This document shows, in pieces, positions 1 through 8,900 of a stretch of DNA of 64,000 nucleotides (positions are counted from its first letter, which is position 1; the number at the start of each line of letters is the position of its first letter). The position numbers and the translations under genes are program-made. This DNA comes from Thalassospira sp. TSL5-1 (GTDB lineage: Bacteria; Pseudomonadota; Alphaproteobacteria; Rhodospirillales; Thalassospiraceae). A model generated the notes under the pieces. It ran no database searches, was not told where the DNA came from, and worked only from the letters and a program-made list of their open reading frames with translations. The stretch spans positions 1,116,882 to 1,180,881 of the forward strand of contig NZ_KV880638.1 of the NCBI RefSeq assembly GCF_001907695.1, given 5' to 3'.

Positions 1-1716
1 GCCAAGCGTATCGAGGCTGGCCGCGAAATGATGATTGGCGGGATTTGCGAAAGCCCGCTGACCATTCAGGCTATTGTTAACTGGCACGACCAGTTGCAGG
101 AAGGCAAGCTTCTGCTTCGTGACGTGATCGACCTTGAAACCACCTATGGCGGGGGCCCGGATGCGGCCGCGATTGGTGAAGAGGTTGAGGGCGAAGGCGA
201 AGAGGATGATGTCGAAGCCGTATTCTCGCCGCTTGAATCGTCTGATGATGAAGACGAAGAAGACGAGAAGGAAGTTGAATCCCCCGAGCAGCCCTTGTCG
301 GCCACTCCGGCGCGCGAACGTAAGGTTGCCGCCGGTGACGATGATGACGACGAGGAAGATAAGGATAAAGACGGGGAAGACGACGAGGACGGTGAAGGCC
401 GTTCTGGCGACGATGATGATGACGAAGATGACGAGAACGAACAGGTCAACGTTTCTCTTTCCAAAATGGAAGAGGAACTGACCGAGCAGGTTCTTGAAAA
501 ATTCGAGAAAATCGCCAAGACCTATGAGAAGCTGCACAAGGCACAGGAACAGCGCCTGGCCGCGATGAACAAGGGTGAGTCGGTTCCGGCGGCGACTGAA
601 AAGCGCTATGGCAAGCTCAAGCAGGAAATGGTTGATCTGATGGAAGATGTTCATTTGAACAACTTCCGTATTGAAGAACTGCTGGACCATTTGACCGGGT
701 TGAACAACCGTCTTTTGGGCCTGGAAGGCAAGCTTTTGCGCTTTGCCGACCGCTGCAAGATCAAACGTCCGGATTTCATCAAACAGTATCAGGGCAACGA
801 GCTTGATCCGAACTGGATGGAACGTGTTGGTGCGCTTTCCGGCAAGGGCTGGAAGCTGTTTATCGAACGTTACCCCGATGAAATCGCCCAGCTCCGCGAG
901 GGGATTGGCGGCGTTTCCGCTGAAGTCGGTTTGCCGATTGGCGAATTCCGCCGTGTTTATGGTGTCGTCAATAAAGGCGAACGCGAAGCGGCACGCGCGA
1001 AAAAGGAAATGATCGAGGCCAATCTGCGTCTCGTGATTTCGATTGCCAAAAAATATACCAACCGTGGTTTGCAGTTCCTCGATCTTATTCAGGAAGGCAA
1101 TATCGGCCTGATGAAGGCTGTCGATAAGTTTGAATATCGCCGTGGTTACAAATTCTCGACCTATGCGACCTGGTGGATTCGTCAGGCGATAACCCGTTCC
1201 ATCGCCGACCAGGCCCGGACCATTCGTATTCCGGTCCATATGATCGAAACCATCAACAAGCTGGTCCGCACCTCGCGTCAGATGCTTCATGAAATCGGCC
1301 GCGAGCCGACCCCGGAAGAACTGGCCGAAAAACTGCAAATGCCGTTGGAAAAAGTGCGCAAGGTTCTCAAGATCGCCAAGGAACCAATCTCTCTTGAAAC
1401 CCCGATCGGGGACGAGGAAGACAGCCATCTTGGCGACTTTATCGAGGATAAAAACGCCGTTCAGCCACTTGATGCGGCGATTCAGGCTAACCTGCGTGAA
1501 ACCACCACCCGGGTTCTGGCATCGCTCACCCCGCGTGAAGAACGTGTTTTGCGCATGCGTTTTGGTATTGGCATGAATACCGACCATACGCTTGAGGAAG
1601 TCGGTCAGCAGTTCTCGGTGACACGCGAACGTATTCGCCAGATCGAAGCCAAGGCGCTGCGCAAGCTTAAACATCCGTCACGTTCGCGCAAGTTGCGGTC
1701 GTTCCTGGATTATTAA
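1..1716 (+). CDS. rpoD: RNA polymerase primary sigma factor RpoD (5' end outside the window)
   Basis: This is the housekeeping sigma-70, which directs core RNA polymerase to -10/-35 promoters. The frame is open from base 1 and already reads [11 protein letters not shown], the end of conserved region 1.2, so the gene begins upstream and the ATG at 28 is internal. Regions 2 ([19 protein letters not shown] and [14 protein letters not shown]), 3 ([12 protein letters not shown]) and 4 ([18 protein letters not shown]) appear in order near the C-terminus, with the typical RSFLDY ending. Bases about 178-447 encode an unusually long Asp/Glu-rich stretch in the non-conserved region. A strong terminator follows at 1771-1800. 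Confidence 0.97.
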   Translation, partial: AKRIEAGREMMIGGICESPLTIQAIVNWHDQLQEGKLLLRDVIDLETTYGGGPDAAAIGEEVEGEGEEDDVEAVFSPLESSDDEDEEDEKEVESPEQPLSATPARERKVAAGDDDDDEEDKDKDGEDDEDGEGRSGDDDDDEDDENEQVNVSLSKMEEELTEQVLEKFEKIAKTYEKLHKAQEQRLAAMNKGESVPAATEKRYGKLKQEMVDLMEDVHLNNFRIEELLDHLTGLNNRLLGLEGKLLRFADRCKIKRPDFIKQYQGNELDPNWMERVGALSGKGWKLFIERYPDEIAQLREGIGGVSAEVGLPIGEFRRVYGVVNKGEREAARAKKEMIEANLRLVISIAKKYTNRGLQFLDLIQEGNIGLMKAVDKFEYRRGYKFSTYATWWIRQAITRSIADQARTIRIPVHMIETINKLVRTSRQMLHEIGREPTPEELAEKLQMPLEKVRKVLKIAKEPISLETPIGDEEDSHLGDFIEDKNAVQPLDAAIQANLRETTTRVLASLTPREERVLRMRFGIGMNTDHTLEEVGQQFSVTRERIRQIEAKALRKLKHPSRSRKLRSFLDY

Positions 1717-1770
1717 AGCAGAAACACGGCGATACAGGCTTGACCTTTGCGCCAAAATCGCTAGTTTTCG

Positions 1771-1800
1771 GGACCGCACCTTAAGGGTGCGGTCCTTTTT
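1771..1800 (+). terminator. Rho-independent terminator of rpoD
   Basis: A perfect 10-bp stem (GGACCGCACC / GGTGCGGTCC) with a 5-nt loop is followed by a T-rich run, 55 bases after the rpoD stop. It separates rpoD from the tRNA gene. Confidence 0.93.
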
Positions 1801-1823
1801 CTTTGCCCGGACTTTTGTCTTGG

Positions 1824-1900
1824 GGGCCCGTAGCTCAATTGGTTAGAGCCGACCGCTCATAACGGTCTGGTTGGGGGTTCAAGTCCCTCCGGGCCTACCA
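1824..1900 (+). tRNA. tRNA with CAT anticodon (elongator Met or Ile2)
   Basis: A 77-nt cloverleaf: acceptor GGGCCCG pairs with CGGGCCT (one G-U pair), D-arm TAGCTCAATTGGTTAGAG, anticodon loop CTCATAA, T-loop GGTTCAAGTCC, discriminator A and an encoded CCA. Elongator Met and lysidine-modified Ile2 both read CAT, and I cannot decide between them by eye. The 3' part serves as the prophage attachment site and the gene stays intact after integration. Confidence 0.93.
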
Positions 1901-1904
1901 TTTT
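1885..1904 (+). other. attL core (tRNA 3' end)
   Basis: CCCTCCGGGCCTACCATTTT, identical to 39610-39629. The repeat breaks on both sides (T versus C). It covers the 3' half of the T-arm, the acceptor strand and CCA plus four T residues. Confidence 0.93.
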
Positions 1905-2026
1905 TCTAAATTATCATTATTTATCAATTTGTTATGGTAAGTTTTCCCCACAAAAATAAGGGCCGTGGGGAAAAGTCCTTTGATTGTGCTGGAAAACTTC
2001 TCTTCGATGCTGTCGATCAAGCCCGT

Positions 2027-2596
2027 TCATTCAGAGTGATATGAACCGCTAAATTGGTGCGGTCCTTTCCAATGCTTAGATAAAAGTTTTGCGATTTCTA
2101 TATAATAGCGATCCATCTGTTGATTGTAGGAAGACCATAACGAGGCTGTAAAGAATCGTGGAACTTTGATCTGTTCCGCGTAAAGAGGGCAGGGATAGCG
2201 AGCCCAGCTATTTAGTCCTTCTTCAAAGACCTCAAGCAGGCCAATTCCTTTTTTTCTCCAAGGTAAAAGGAGAGATTTTTGCGACAATTTTGTCAACGAA
2301 TGGTCTTTGAGTGCTTTGTTCAACTGCCCGTTAGCGATCCAATTTGGATTCTCGTAAACCAGAAATGATTTAATAACGTTTTCAATCGCAAATCCGGCCA
2401 GCAAAAAAGCAGTACGGTTCGCTGTGTCTGTTGCCTGGTGCGTATTACTATCGACATCCGTCTCGACTATGAAAGTGCGTCCCTTTTGACGGAAGATTGT
2501 GTTTGCTTGCAAATGCAGTTCTTGTGACATTAATAACCATGAATGAGGGACAGCCATTTTTTCAAACTCAGTGATTAACTTCTGTGATTTAGTCAT
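2027..2596 (-). CDS. HEPN-like hypothetical protein at the prophage left edge
   Basis: A protein of about 189 residues that I cannot name with certainty. A helical segment (FLLAGFAIENVIKSFL) followed by LKDHSLTKL resembles the RNase-like HEPN fold, where a conserved His follows a helix pair; this is a resemblance only. I chose the ATG at 2596 because GAGG lies 6 nt upstream. A GTG at 2638 would overlap the integrase stop as GTGA and would add 14 residues. It is the last gene of the integrase module and sits 120 bp from attL, a usual place for phage-borne defence or conversion genes. Confidence 0.6.
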   Translation of the reverse strand: MTKSQKLITEFEKMAVPHSWLLMSQELHLQANTIFRQKGRTFIVETDVDSNTHQATDTANRTAFLLAGFAIENVIKSFLVYENPNWIANGQLNKALKDHSLTKLSQKSLLLPWRKKGIGLLEVFEEGLNSWARYPCPLYAEQIKVPRFFTASLWSSYNQQMDRYYIEIAKLLSKHWKGPHQFSGSYHSE

Positions 2597-2634
2597 TGGT
2601 GGCCTCAAGGTTTTTAAAGTTGCTGAATTGTTTT

Positions 2635-3717
2635 TCACCAGTCCATAGACGTCAATTTGCTCATTGCTGACTGCGCCAGCTTTTTGCGGTTGGCGGCCCT
2701 GGTATAAATTTCCGATGTTTTTGCTTCGCTGTGGCCGTGAATGCTCATGATCTCATAGGTCGTGCAGCCTTCCTCGGCCAGCAATGTGCCGGCCGCCTTG
2801 CGGATGCCATGACTGGAAAGATGGCCAAGGCCAGCTTCCTCACACCATTTTTTGAAGCGATTCCTTAACCCCTCGGCAGACCGAAACGGTTTGCCGTATT
2901 CTGTCATCAAATAGGCCTCGTTATCGGCGTTAATAGCCCGGGTGGCTTTGTATAAAGGCGGCAGCATCGGGATTTCGACAAAGGCCGATCCCTTTTTCTT
3001 CGGCTGCCAGCCGATCCATGTTTGCCCCTGAATTTCAATTTCGTTGCCTGGCCCCAGGCGATAGGCATCGCTAATCCGGCAGGCGGTAAACATAAACAGG
3101 GTGAGGCACAAATGCGCCGGCGTACCAGGTAGGTGAACTTTCCGATATTGCTGCAGGTCAGCAACCGTCCAGGGCGTGGCCCCGGTGCTGTTCAGGCGCG
3201 GTGCCGAAACATCCCGGGCCAGGTGATGTTCGGTCAGGCCAATTTCAAATGCCCAGCGGTAAAGGGCGCGGATCGCCTTTACCATGTTGGCCGCTTTTCC
3301 CGGTGTCGCCATCATGCTGTTGCGAATACGGATCATCTGGCTTTGGGGCATGTGCAGGGTAAAGCTGCCAAACCGGTCCCCGTTCTCCGCTGTCATGGCG
3401 GTAAGCTCTTTCAGTAGGCTGCGCCGCTGCATCAATGTCAGGTTTGATGCCTGGCCGTTATCCACCATTTCCGAAAGATGCTCCAGATACCGGGCGACCA
3501 GCCAATCAAGCGATCCCTTGATCGTTCGTTCGACCGCTGTGCTTTCAGGTGGCAACTGGATGCCAGCACGCGCTGCGTGGTAGTGCTCCAGAAATTGCGG
3601 ATGATCCGGCGCGACATGGAGGCGAATTTTCTTGCGCTTGCCCTCGGCCAATACGCGATAGCGCACATTGCCAGAAGGCAGCTTTTCTTTCCAAAGGCCC
3701 GGCAGCTTTAATTTCAT
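2635..3717 (-). CDS. int: Tyrosine recombinase, phage integrase
   Basis: It catalyses site-specific insertion and excision at the tRNA attachment site. The N-terminal third is the arm/core-binding part. The catalytic domain shows the Arg of TACRISD (near residue 214 from this start), the HGIR box (near 303-306), the His of IHGHSE (near 329) and the nucleophile Tyr of TSEIYTRA (near 338). The ATG at 3717 overlaps the preceding stop as ATGA and has GAAGGA upstream, so I prefer it to the ATG at 3735. It lies next to attL, as expected. Confidence 0.95.
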   Translation of the reverse strand: MKLKLPGLWKEKLPSGNVRYRVLAEGKRKKIRLHVAPDHPQFLEHYHAARAGIQLPPESTAVERTIKGSLDWLVARYLEHLSEMVDNGQASNLTLMQRRSLLKELTAMTAENGDRFGSFTLHMPQSQMIRIRNSMMATPGKAANMVKAIRALYRWAFEIGLTEHHLARDVSAPRLNSTGATPWTVADLQQYRKVHLPGTPAHLCLTLFMFTACRISDAYRLGPGNEIEIQGQTWIGWQPKKKGSAFVEIPMLPPLYKATRAINADNEAYLMTEYGKPFRSAEGLRNRFKKWCEEAGLGHLSSHGIRKAAGTLLAEEGCTTYEIMSIHGHSEAKTSEIYTRAANRKKLAQSAMSKLTSMDW

Positions 3718-3902
3718 GGTGCTTCCTTCGGCCATTCTTTCAGGGCCGGTGCATCCTGAATGCGGATTTCTTCAATTTCACCAAACCGAACGCTCACGCT
3801 ATCGCCTGAAACAACAACTTCTGAAACCTGTAGCCCGCATTCCTTGGCCGCCTGTATCGCCCTGCGAACAGCAGCCTGGGTAACGGTTGCTTTTTTACTC
3901 AT
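3714..3902 (-). CDS. Small hypothetical protein upstream of integrase
   Basis: 62 residues, Lys-rich start (MSKKATVTQAAVRRAIQAA), then a beta-rich middle. The stop overlaps the integrase start as ATGA and its own start overlaps the previous stop, so it is translationally coupled. The position fits an excisionase or directionality factor, but no MerR-like helix-turn-helix is clear, so the function stays open. Confidence 0.7.
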   Translation of the reverse strand: MSKKATVTQAAVRRAIQAAKECGLQVSEVVVSGDSVSVRFGEIEEIRIQDAPALKEWPKEAP

Positions 3903-4087
3903 GACTGTGCTCCCTGTTTTTTAATGGCTTCCTCTATGGCGATTTCGAGTGGGGTAGGTGGCAGTGGCGTATTTCCGTTTTGCTGTTTGAAGACCGTGCT
4001 GCAAAGGGGGCATACACCGTGATCAACTTCGATCGCGCTAGGATCAGTTGCTAACGGGCAGGGGGAGAAAATCGGGCAACTTGTCAT
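3899..4087 (-). CDS. Small Cys-rich hypothetical protein
   Basis: 62 residues with CPIFSPC and CPLC pairs about 25 residues apart, a possible zinc knuckle. The ATG at 4087 is preceded by GGAG 7 nt upstream, better than the ATG at 4105. The stop overlaps the next start as ATGA. It heads the four-gene integrase module. Confidence 0.62.
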   Translation of the reverse strand: MTSCPIFSPCPLATDPSAIEVDHGVCPLCSTVFKQQNGNTPLPPTPLEIAIEEAIKKQGAQS

Positions 4088-4149
4088 CTTGTTGCTCCTT
4101 CCCATTTTTTTATGCCTTGGTTAAGCTGGAAATAAATTTGGGGGGCGAC

Positions 4150-4710
4150 ATGAAAAATACGATTTTGGCGTTGGTGATCGCTATCGGGCTTGTTTGTTTG
4201 TTTTTTGTTGGGGCGGCAGCGGGCTTTGATGCTGCACATCAAGATGCTTGGAAATTGTTCAGTGACAGTACATTTCGTATTCAGTGGGAGGTTTTGCTCA
4301 CAGGCATTGTTGCAATTGCTGGTGCGATGTGGGCCTACCGTGGGGCGACTTACGACATTCGCCATAAAACTGCGGTATCGGCAGCGGGATATTTGCAGGA
4401 TTGTTTTGAGGTACACCAGTTGCTTGAAGCTATTGATCCGGCAACGAAAATGGGGCGCGAGATTCAGCGATTGTACGAGAATGGCGATGTTAAACTGGTT
4501 AAGCGGGTGGCAAACGATGCGTTTGAGGCAATGCCAAAGCTCCCAGCAGATCTCGCTACAAAGAAGAATATCGATATGTACAGAAAAGCACGCAGTCAGG
4601 TGCTTTTGCTTTCGACTTTGGATAAGCCCCGAGAGGGGGTGTTGAAAAAGGCTCGAGGTGAAATTCAGCGATTTATTAACGTAATGGAAAATTATGCCGA
4701 TGAAGTTTGA
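4150..4710 (+). CDS. Two-helix membrane protein, QWE family (accessory gene)
   Basis: 186 residues: an N-terminal membrane helix (ILALVIAIGLVCLFFVGAAA), a short loop, IQWEVLLTG leading into a second helix, then a charged helical domain presumably in the cytoplasm. The layout and the QWE-x-L-x-x-G motif match the product of 9783-10442. It points right inside a leftward phage region, between primase and the integrase module, so it is most likely a moron expressed from its own promoter. No known function is recognised. Confidence 0.72.
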   Translation: MKNTILALVIAIGLVCLFFVGAAAGFDAAHQDAWKLFSDSTFRIQWEVLLTGIVAIAGAMWAYRGATYDIRHKTAVSAAGYLQDCFEVHQLLEAIDPATKMGREIQRLYENGDVKLVKRVANDAFEAMPKLPADLATKKNIDMYRKARSQVLLLSTLDKPREGVLKKARGEIQRFINVMENYADEV

Positions 4711-4739
4711 TCGGCTCAGTTGACTACAATCTAAATTCA

Positions 4740-7403
4740 TCACTTCCCCTCCCTGTTGAATATCCAGCATTTGACGGTTTTGTTTGGAAAGGCCTTGTTG
4801 TGGCTGCGCACCGCCTTGATTTCTCGGAAGCTGCGTGAGCGGGATTGGCGCAGCAGCTTTTTTAAGTCTTGCAGAGGCGGGATTTGCTGATTGTTGTGAT
4901 GCGCGACTGACTGCATGTGGTTGAGATTAATCGCGATGGTGTTTTCAAGGTTCATCGCGTGGTTCAGCTTTTCATCGCCCAGGAAGTCATAAGCCTCCCA
5001 AAATTCCTCGATCGCCGGGTGATCGGCGGAAATGGCCCTTTGCCGGTTAACAGCGGCAAGTTTTAATTCGTCTATTGCGTCTTCGTGCCATGCCTTGGGC
5101 ATGTTGGTCAGTTCGGCCAATGCTTCGACCAGGCTGATCAGTTGGGCGTGGTTTTTGGCGATACGGTTTGACCGGATATCGGGGAAACGCATTAATTCGG
5201 TTTCCCAATGAGCGGTGCGATTAAAAACCGCGTCCAATATCTGTTTTTCCCGGGTGACAGCCTTGATCAGGAAAAAGCTGGCATTCTCCACCGGCATGGC
5301 GGCAAGTGCGTCAGCGGCGATTTTAGATGCCGGTGTGTGGCCGCTGGTATCGAAATGGGTGTGAATGATGCGCTGCATGATGGCTTCGGACGCATTTACG
5401 GCGGCGTTCTGGCTGATCACAACTGATCCGCGAAAGGGTGGTTCACTGGTTTCGTTGCCACCATTTTTCACACCACGCGCCCGGCTGGCCCGCCCGTTAT
5501 AGGCGGTTTTCAGTTCGTCCCAATCGAACTGCCTGGCCTTGGCGCTGTCTTCGCGGTCGCTTTCAATCAGGCAGATCGGCAGGTTTGAAACCTGTGAAAA
5601 AATACGTGCCCGGGCGGCAAGGGTGGATTTGTTGGGGTCAAAACCTTCGTAGTCAGACCGCCCGACCAGCTTCCATAAAAATTCGATCAGGGTGGATTTA
5701 CCCGCCCCGGCTTCGCCCACAATTTCAAGGAACGGATAGGATTTTTGCTTTCCTCTGATCTGTTCGGCAAAGAGGCTGCCAAGAAAGAACGCGGTCGCGA
5801 TCAAGCCTTTTGCGCCATAGGCCGAATAGACCATGCCGAGCCATTTATCGTCATAGTCGGTCGCATTGCCTATGTGGAGTTGCAGCGACTGGTTAAGGGA
5901 CTTGATCGAGGTTTTGCCGACTTCAAAAAAGTCTTCGTCGTTGATTTCGATAACCTTGCCGGCCGCAACGGCCCGGTCATTGAAAACATAGATGCCGTGT
6001 TCCTTGGCATAACCAATGAAATCAGTCGTTTCGACGATCTTGATGTTGTCCAGGTAGTGTTTCACCAGCCAGTTAAGCTGCTGCGAATTGCCAGCATAAA
6101 GCGCACCCGGCGCGATCGAGAGAAGTCGCTTTTTAAATTCGCTGGCCGTTGCGACCTGGCCCCCGGAAAAAGTGTTTTTGATCGTATGCCGACCATGCGG
6201 AAATTCCACCCGGGTATAATACCAGCTATCGTCGGTTTGCTTGTCCTGTTGAAAATACAGGAATTTGAAGGTGCAGTTTGCAATCTCTTCCAGGCGTGAT
6301 GCCTTGCGCACGGCTTCCGGTTCGGCTTCCTCGCGGCTCATGCCACGCTCTGCCGCCGATGTCATCTGTGCGTTGTAAACTTCGGCAATGACCGAAAACC
6401 AGTAGGTTCGGGTGTCGAACTCAACCGCGAAACTGCGGCTTTTGTGTCGTTCCCAGACCAGCAGGGCTTTTTCCATTGGGCTTTTGGCAAGGAACAAATC
6501 GCCATGAAACCGGTAGCGTTCAATGTCCCGGTCATTCAGGGCATTGGCAAGATGGGCGTCGTTCCAGTCTGTTTTTTTGCGATCCGCTTGCGGGATCAGC
6601 GCGGCCTTGTTGGTGAAGGTCAGATAGTTCTTATCGACATGAGCAATACATTTGCGAATGTGCCGTTTGCCCGCCGGGTCGTTATCCATCGCCCACACCA
6701 AGGTGAGCGATTTGCCCTTCAGCTTTTCCAGTTCCTTGTCGGGCACATTATAGGCCGACAGGATAGCGGCGGCCTTTTTGCCATGAACGGCAAGGGTGGC
6801 CGCATCGATGCAGCCCTCGACAATCCAAAGCTCGTCGCCATCCTCGATGGTTTGCCCGGGCGGCACCCACCACCGGCCCTTATACGGGGTGCTGCCAAAA
6901 TTGGCGCGGCGGTCATCGACCTTTTTGGTTTTCGGGTCGGTAATACGGACGGTTTCAATCAACCGTTCCATGAAAATGTTTTCGCCGCGGCTGATGTCGA
7001 AAACCACGGTCGCGGTCTTGCGGTCGCCCCATGCGTGGTAAAATTCGCCCTGCCGATACCAGCCCTTTGTTTTGGCCGGGTTAAGCCCGCGCACAAAATC
7101 CATATAGCGGTCGGCGGTACGGTTTGGGTCTTCGGTGGTCGCCGGATAGCGTTCGTTGAATTTGCCAAACGCATCAGGATACAGGTCTTTGACATGGGCG
7201 GTGTGGCCGCATTTGTTTTCACGGCCACATTTAATCACCCACGGGCTGGATATTTTGACAAACATTTCACGCCGGTTACAGGCAGGGCAGCGCCCTTGCC
7301 GCAACCAGTCATGAACCTGTTTGAAGCCGTAATCACTTTTTAGGCGTGAAATGACTTCTTGCCTTACGTCGTCGGTCATTTCACGCATGTTGATCGCGCT
7401 CAT
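4740..7403 (-). CDS. Phage DNA primase-helicase (zinc finger, TOPRIM, P-loop)
   Basis: An 887-residue replication protein. Residues about 35-65 form a CHC2-like zinc finger (CPAC...C). A TOPRIM fold follows with WIVEGCIDAATLAVHG and the acidic WAMDNDPAGK. The C-terminal half is an ATPase with Walker A GEAGAGKST and the acidic LIESDREDS. This is the layout of primase-helicases that replicate P4-like or alphaproteobacterial P2-like phages without a P2-type nicking protein A. It overlaps the preceding small gene by 23 bp, and no start codon here has a good ribosome site. It is the largest gene of the early operon. Confidence 0.88.
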   Translation of the reverse strand: MSAINMREMTDDVRQEVISRLKSDYGFKQVHDWLRQGRCPACNRREMFVKISSPWVIKCGRENKCGHTAHVKDLYPDAFGKFNERYPATTEDPNRTADRYMDFVRGLNPAKTKGWYRQGEFYHAWGDRKTATVVFDISRGENIFMERLIETVRITDPKTKKVDDRRANFGSTPYKGRWWVPPGQTIEDGDELWIVEGCIDAATLAVHGKKAAAILSAYNVPDKELEKLKGKSLTLVWAMDNDPAGKRHIRKCIAHVDKNYLTFTNKAALIPQADRKKTDWNDAHLANALNDRDIERYRFHGDLFLAKSPMEKALLVWERHKSRSFAVEFDTRTYWFSVIAEVYNAQMTSAAERGMSREEAEPEAVRKASRLEEIANCTFKFLYFQQDKQTDDSWYYTRVEFPHGRHTIKNTFSGGQVATASEFKKRLLSIAPGALYAGNSQQLNWLVKHYLDNIKIVETTDFIGYAKEHGIYVFNDRAVAAGKVIEINDEDFFEVGKTSIKSLNQSLQLHIGNATDYDDKWLGMVYSAYGAKGLIATAFFLGSLFAEQIRGKQKSYPFLEIVGEAGAGKSTLIEFLWKLVGRSDYEGFDPNKSTLAARARIFSQVSNLPICLIESDREDSAKARQFDWDELKTAYNGRASRARGVKNGGNETSEPPFRGSVVISQNAAVNASEAIMQRIIHTHFDTSGHTPASKIAADALAAMPVENASFFLIKAVTREKQILDAVFNRTAHWETELMRFPDIRSNRIAKNHAQLISLVEALAELTNMPKAWHEDAIDELKLAAVNRQRAISADHPAIEEFWEAYDFLGDEKLNHAMNLENTIAINLNHMQSVAHHNNQQIPPLQDLKKLLRQSRSRSFREIKAVRSHNKAFPNKTVKCWIFNREGK

Positions 7404-7671
7404 TCTGCAGGGTGGTCAAAAGGCGCAGGGCGCGTTCTTTTTGCGGTGCAAGCCACGGATAAAGATCGACGGTTTTGTCGATGAAATGCCGGGGCGGCAA
7501 AGCAATGCCGCCCTCGATCACAAAATCAAGCAGGTAGCGCGCACATTGCTGCCCGTTATTCGGGTTACGCGCCAAACCGTGCAAAAGGGATTCCGCCGCG
7601 CCAAACGCTGCCCAGGTAAAGGCCGCGTTCGATATGTCTTGCCGGGTCATTCCTGAACTGGTCGGGGTCAT
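7381..7671 (-). CDS. Hypothetical early protein
   Basis: 96 residues, no recognised domain; a helical N-terminus with NPNNGQQCARYLLDFVIEGG in the middle. AAGGGG precedes the ATG by 7-8 nt. The ATG overlaps the upstream stop (ATGA) and the 3' end overlaps the primase start. The tight packing argues for a real gene of the early operon. Confidence 0.7.
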   Translation of the reverse strand: MTPTSSGMTRQDISNAAFTWAAFGAAESLLHGLARNPNNGQQCARYLLDFVIEGGIALPPRHFIDKTVDLYPWLAPQKERALRLLTTLQNERDQHA

Positions 7672-7964
7672 GATTTGTCCCCTTCCAGCAGTTCGCCATA
7701 TTCGTCGATAAAATCCTCGGCCCAGTGCGTGACCTGCACCCGGTATGCCTCGTGCGAAATGTCAGAACGCGGATAGGCGTTGAAGATGGACTGTGCCACT
7801 TCAATGCCTTCGTTCAGGGCGATGGAAAGTTCCGATATGCGATTGTCGCGACGTTCAATTTCTGAAACACAAATCGCGACCAGTGCCCAAGGTTCGGCCT
7901 GTTTCAGGTCCAGGCAAAGAACGCGGTTAACATCCGCCAGGGCCTTTTCGCTGGCTTTGTCCAT
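7668..7964 (-). CDS. Hypothetical early protein
   Basis: 98 residues starting MDKASEKALADVNRVL; acidic and helical, with a Trp-rich tail (THWAEDFIDEYGELL). The ATG at 7964 has GGGAGGG 7 nt upstream, so longer readings to 8000 are rejected. It is coupled to its neighbours by a 1-nt gap upstream and an ATGA overlap downstream. No known family recognised. Confidence 0.72.
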   Translation of the reverse strand: MDKASEKALADVNRVLCLDLKQAEPWALVAICVSEIERRDNRISELSIALNEGIEVAQSIFNAYPRSDISHEAYRVQVTHWAEDFIDEYGELLEGDKS

Positions 7965-7965
7965 A

Positions 7966-8229
7966 TCAGTGCCCTCCCTTGATTTGAGAAAGCACATCAA
8001 GGCAGAAATCCAGACCGTGGCGGTATTTCGGTTCGTAAACCGCCGCCATGTTCAGAAAGGTTTCGGCGTCATTGCCCAACTGACCGATTTCGATGCAGTC
8101 AAGGATCAGTTCGATGGTTTTGCGGCAAGAAACGGCGGCACCGGCATATTCAAGCGCCTGATAGGCATATGTATCGGCGGCAAGGCGGCAGGCCTGGCTT
8201 ACGACAGCCTGTGTGTTGTTAAACAGCAT
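7966..8229 (-). CDS. Hypothetical early protein
   Basis: 87 residues (MLFNNTQAVVSQACRLAADT...), mainly helical. The frame stays open upstream to 8478, but that part is antiphase to the neighbouring gene; the ATG at 8229 directly after that gene's stop is the likely start, with a G-rich ribosome site (GGGGGC). No function recognised. Confidence 0.7.
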   Translation of the reverse strand: MLFNNTQAVVSQACRLAADTYAYQALEYAGAAVSCRKTIELILDCIEIGQLGNDAETFLNMAAVYEPKYRHGLDFCLDVLSQIKGGH

Positions 8230-8230
8230 G

Positions 8231-8500
8231 TCATTTGCCCCCGTTGATTTGCGGCCAGTCGTTGGGGTGGCGCTGGTTTGTATCAACAGGGCCGTCAAGA
8301 TCGGCGATGGTATTTTCAAGCGGGGGAGTGACCATAAGGCAGGCGGTGCAGGCCATGCGGGCAATGCCGGTGGCCTGTTCTTTGTGCCCAGCTTCAAGCA
8401 ACAGCGCGATGCCCTCAAAGCTGTCATAGAACTGATTGAGCAGCATCGCTGCTTGCTCAACCGTTTCAAGCTGGTCAAAGGAGATAGATTTGTCGGTCAT
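8231..8500 (-). CDS. Hypothetical early protein, second gene of the operon
   Basis: 89 residues starting MTDKSISFDQLETVEQAAM; helical, with two Cys in a hydrophobic patch (ARMACTACLMV). GAGGG sits 8 nt before the ATG. That ribosome site lies inside the end of the open frame 8502-8768, whose TGA is one base from this ATG, so the two may be translationally coupled. Confidence 0.72.
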   Translation of the reverse strand: MTDKSISFDQLETVEQAAMLLNQFYDSFEGIALLLEAGHKEQATGIARMACTACLMVTPPLENTIADLDGPVDTNQRHPNDWPQINGGK

Positions 8501-8501
8501 A

Positions 8502-8768
8502 TCAAAAGCCCTCAGGATAGCGTTTCACAACACCACCATTGCGGCTTTCTACGACCGCGCTGGTGGCGGGAGGGTAGAAACCTGTCCTGAGGCAGGCGGG
8601 TTTATTCCCCTTTCGGGTCTTGTATTCACCGCCCTCCCGCCATAAGCGAGAATGTGCACCGGGACTCCGGGCACAAAAATAGCCGTAACTTACGTGACGG
8701 CTGGCCGTCAGGAACAGAGGGTTTCTACTCCCCCACGGCGGATTTATCCCGCCGATAGGATGAACCAT
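8502..8768 (-). CDS. Possible Ash/Icd-like small protein in the 293-bp element
   Basis: An 88-residue open frame (MVHPIGGINPPWGSRNPLF... to KRYPEGF) on the minus strand of the first repeat. It ends one base before the next early gene. The second repeat keeps the same frame: GYFCAR, WREGG, YKTRKGNK and YPPAT are shared, and two 3-base indels keep it open. From memory this kind of sequence is annotated in other phages as Ash or Icd-like protein; I cannot verify that here. It could instead be a by-product of a conserved leader RNA. Confidence 0.4.
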   Translation of the reverse strand: MVHPIGGINPPWGSRNPLFLTASRHVSYGYFCARSPGAHSRLWREGGEYKTRKGNKPACLRTGFYPPATSAVVESRNGGVVKRYPEGF

Positions 8769-8842
8769 ACGCCCGGTGTTTTCCGTCGTCAACCTATCCA
8801 GGTATCCCCATTGTGGATAGGTTGTGGCCGTTTTTCTTGACT
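8550..8842 (-). repeat. 293-bp structured direct repeat, copy 1
   Basis: A copy of the same length lies at 9435-9727, exactly 885 bp away in the same orientation. Several hairpins can be drawn: a long arm joining GGCGGGAGGG with the matching CCCTCCCGCC, CCGG-GACT-CCGG, AGCCG...CGGCT, and a 10-bp stem AACCTATCCA / TGGATAGGTT near the right end. It lies directly upstream of the leftward early operon, so it is best read as its leader (inference), and also upstream of the rightward gene at 8901. Confidence 0.85.
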
Positions 8843-8900
8843 CATCCTGTGCGGGCAAAAAGATTGGATTGGACAGGTTTTTTCTAGGGGAATTTGGGAT

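Noticed and set aside
144-518. Ser-rich minus-strand frame opposite rpoD
   Set aside because: Mirror of the Asp/Glu codon runs of RpoD; no start signal and no independent support.
6444-7343. Rightward 299-codon frame opposite the primase gene
   Set aside because: Antisense to a gene with clear motifs and coupled neighbours; it has no ribosome site.
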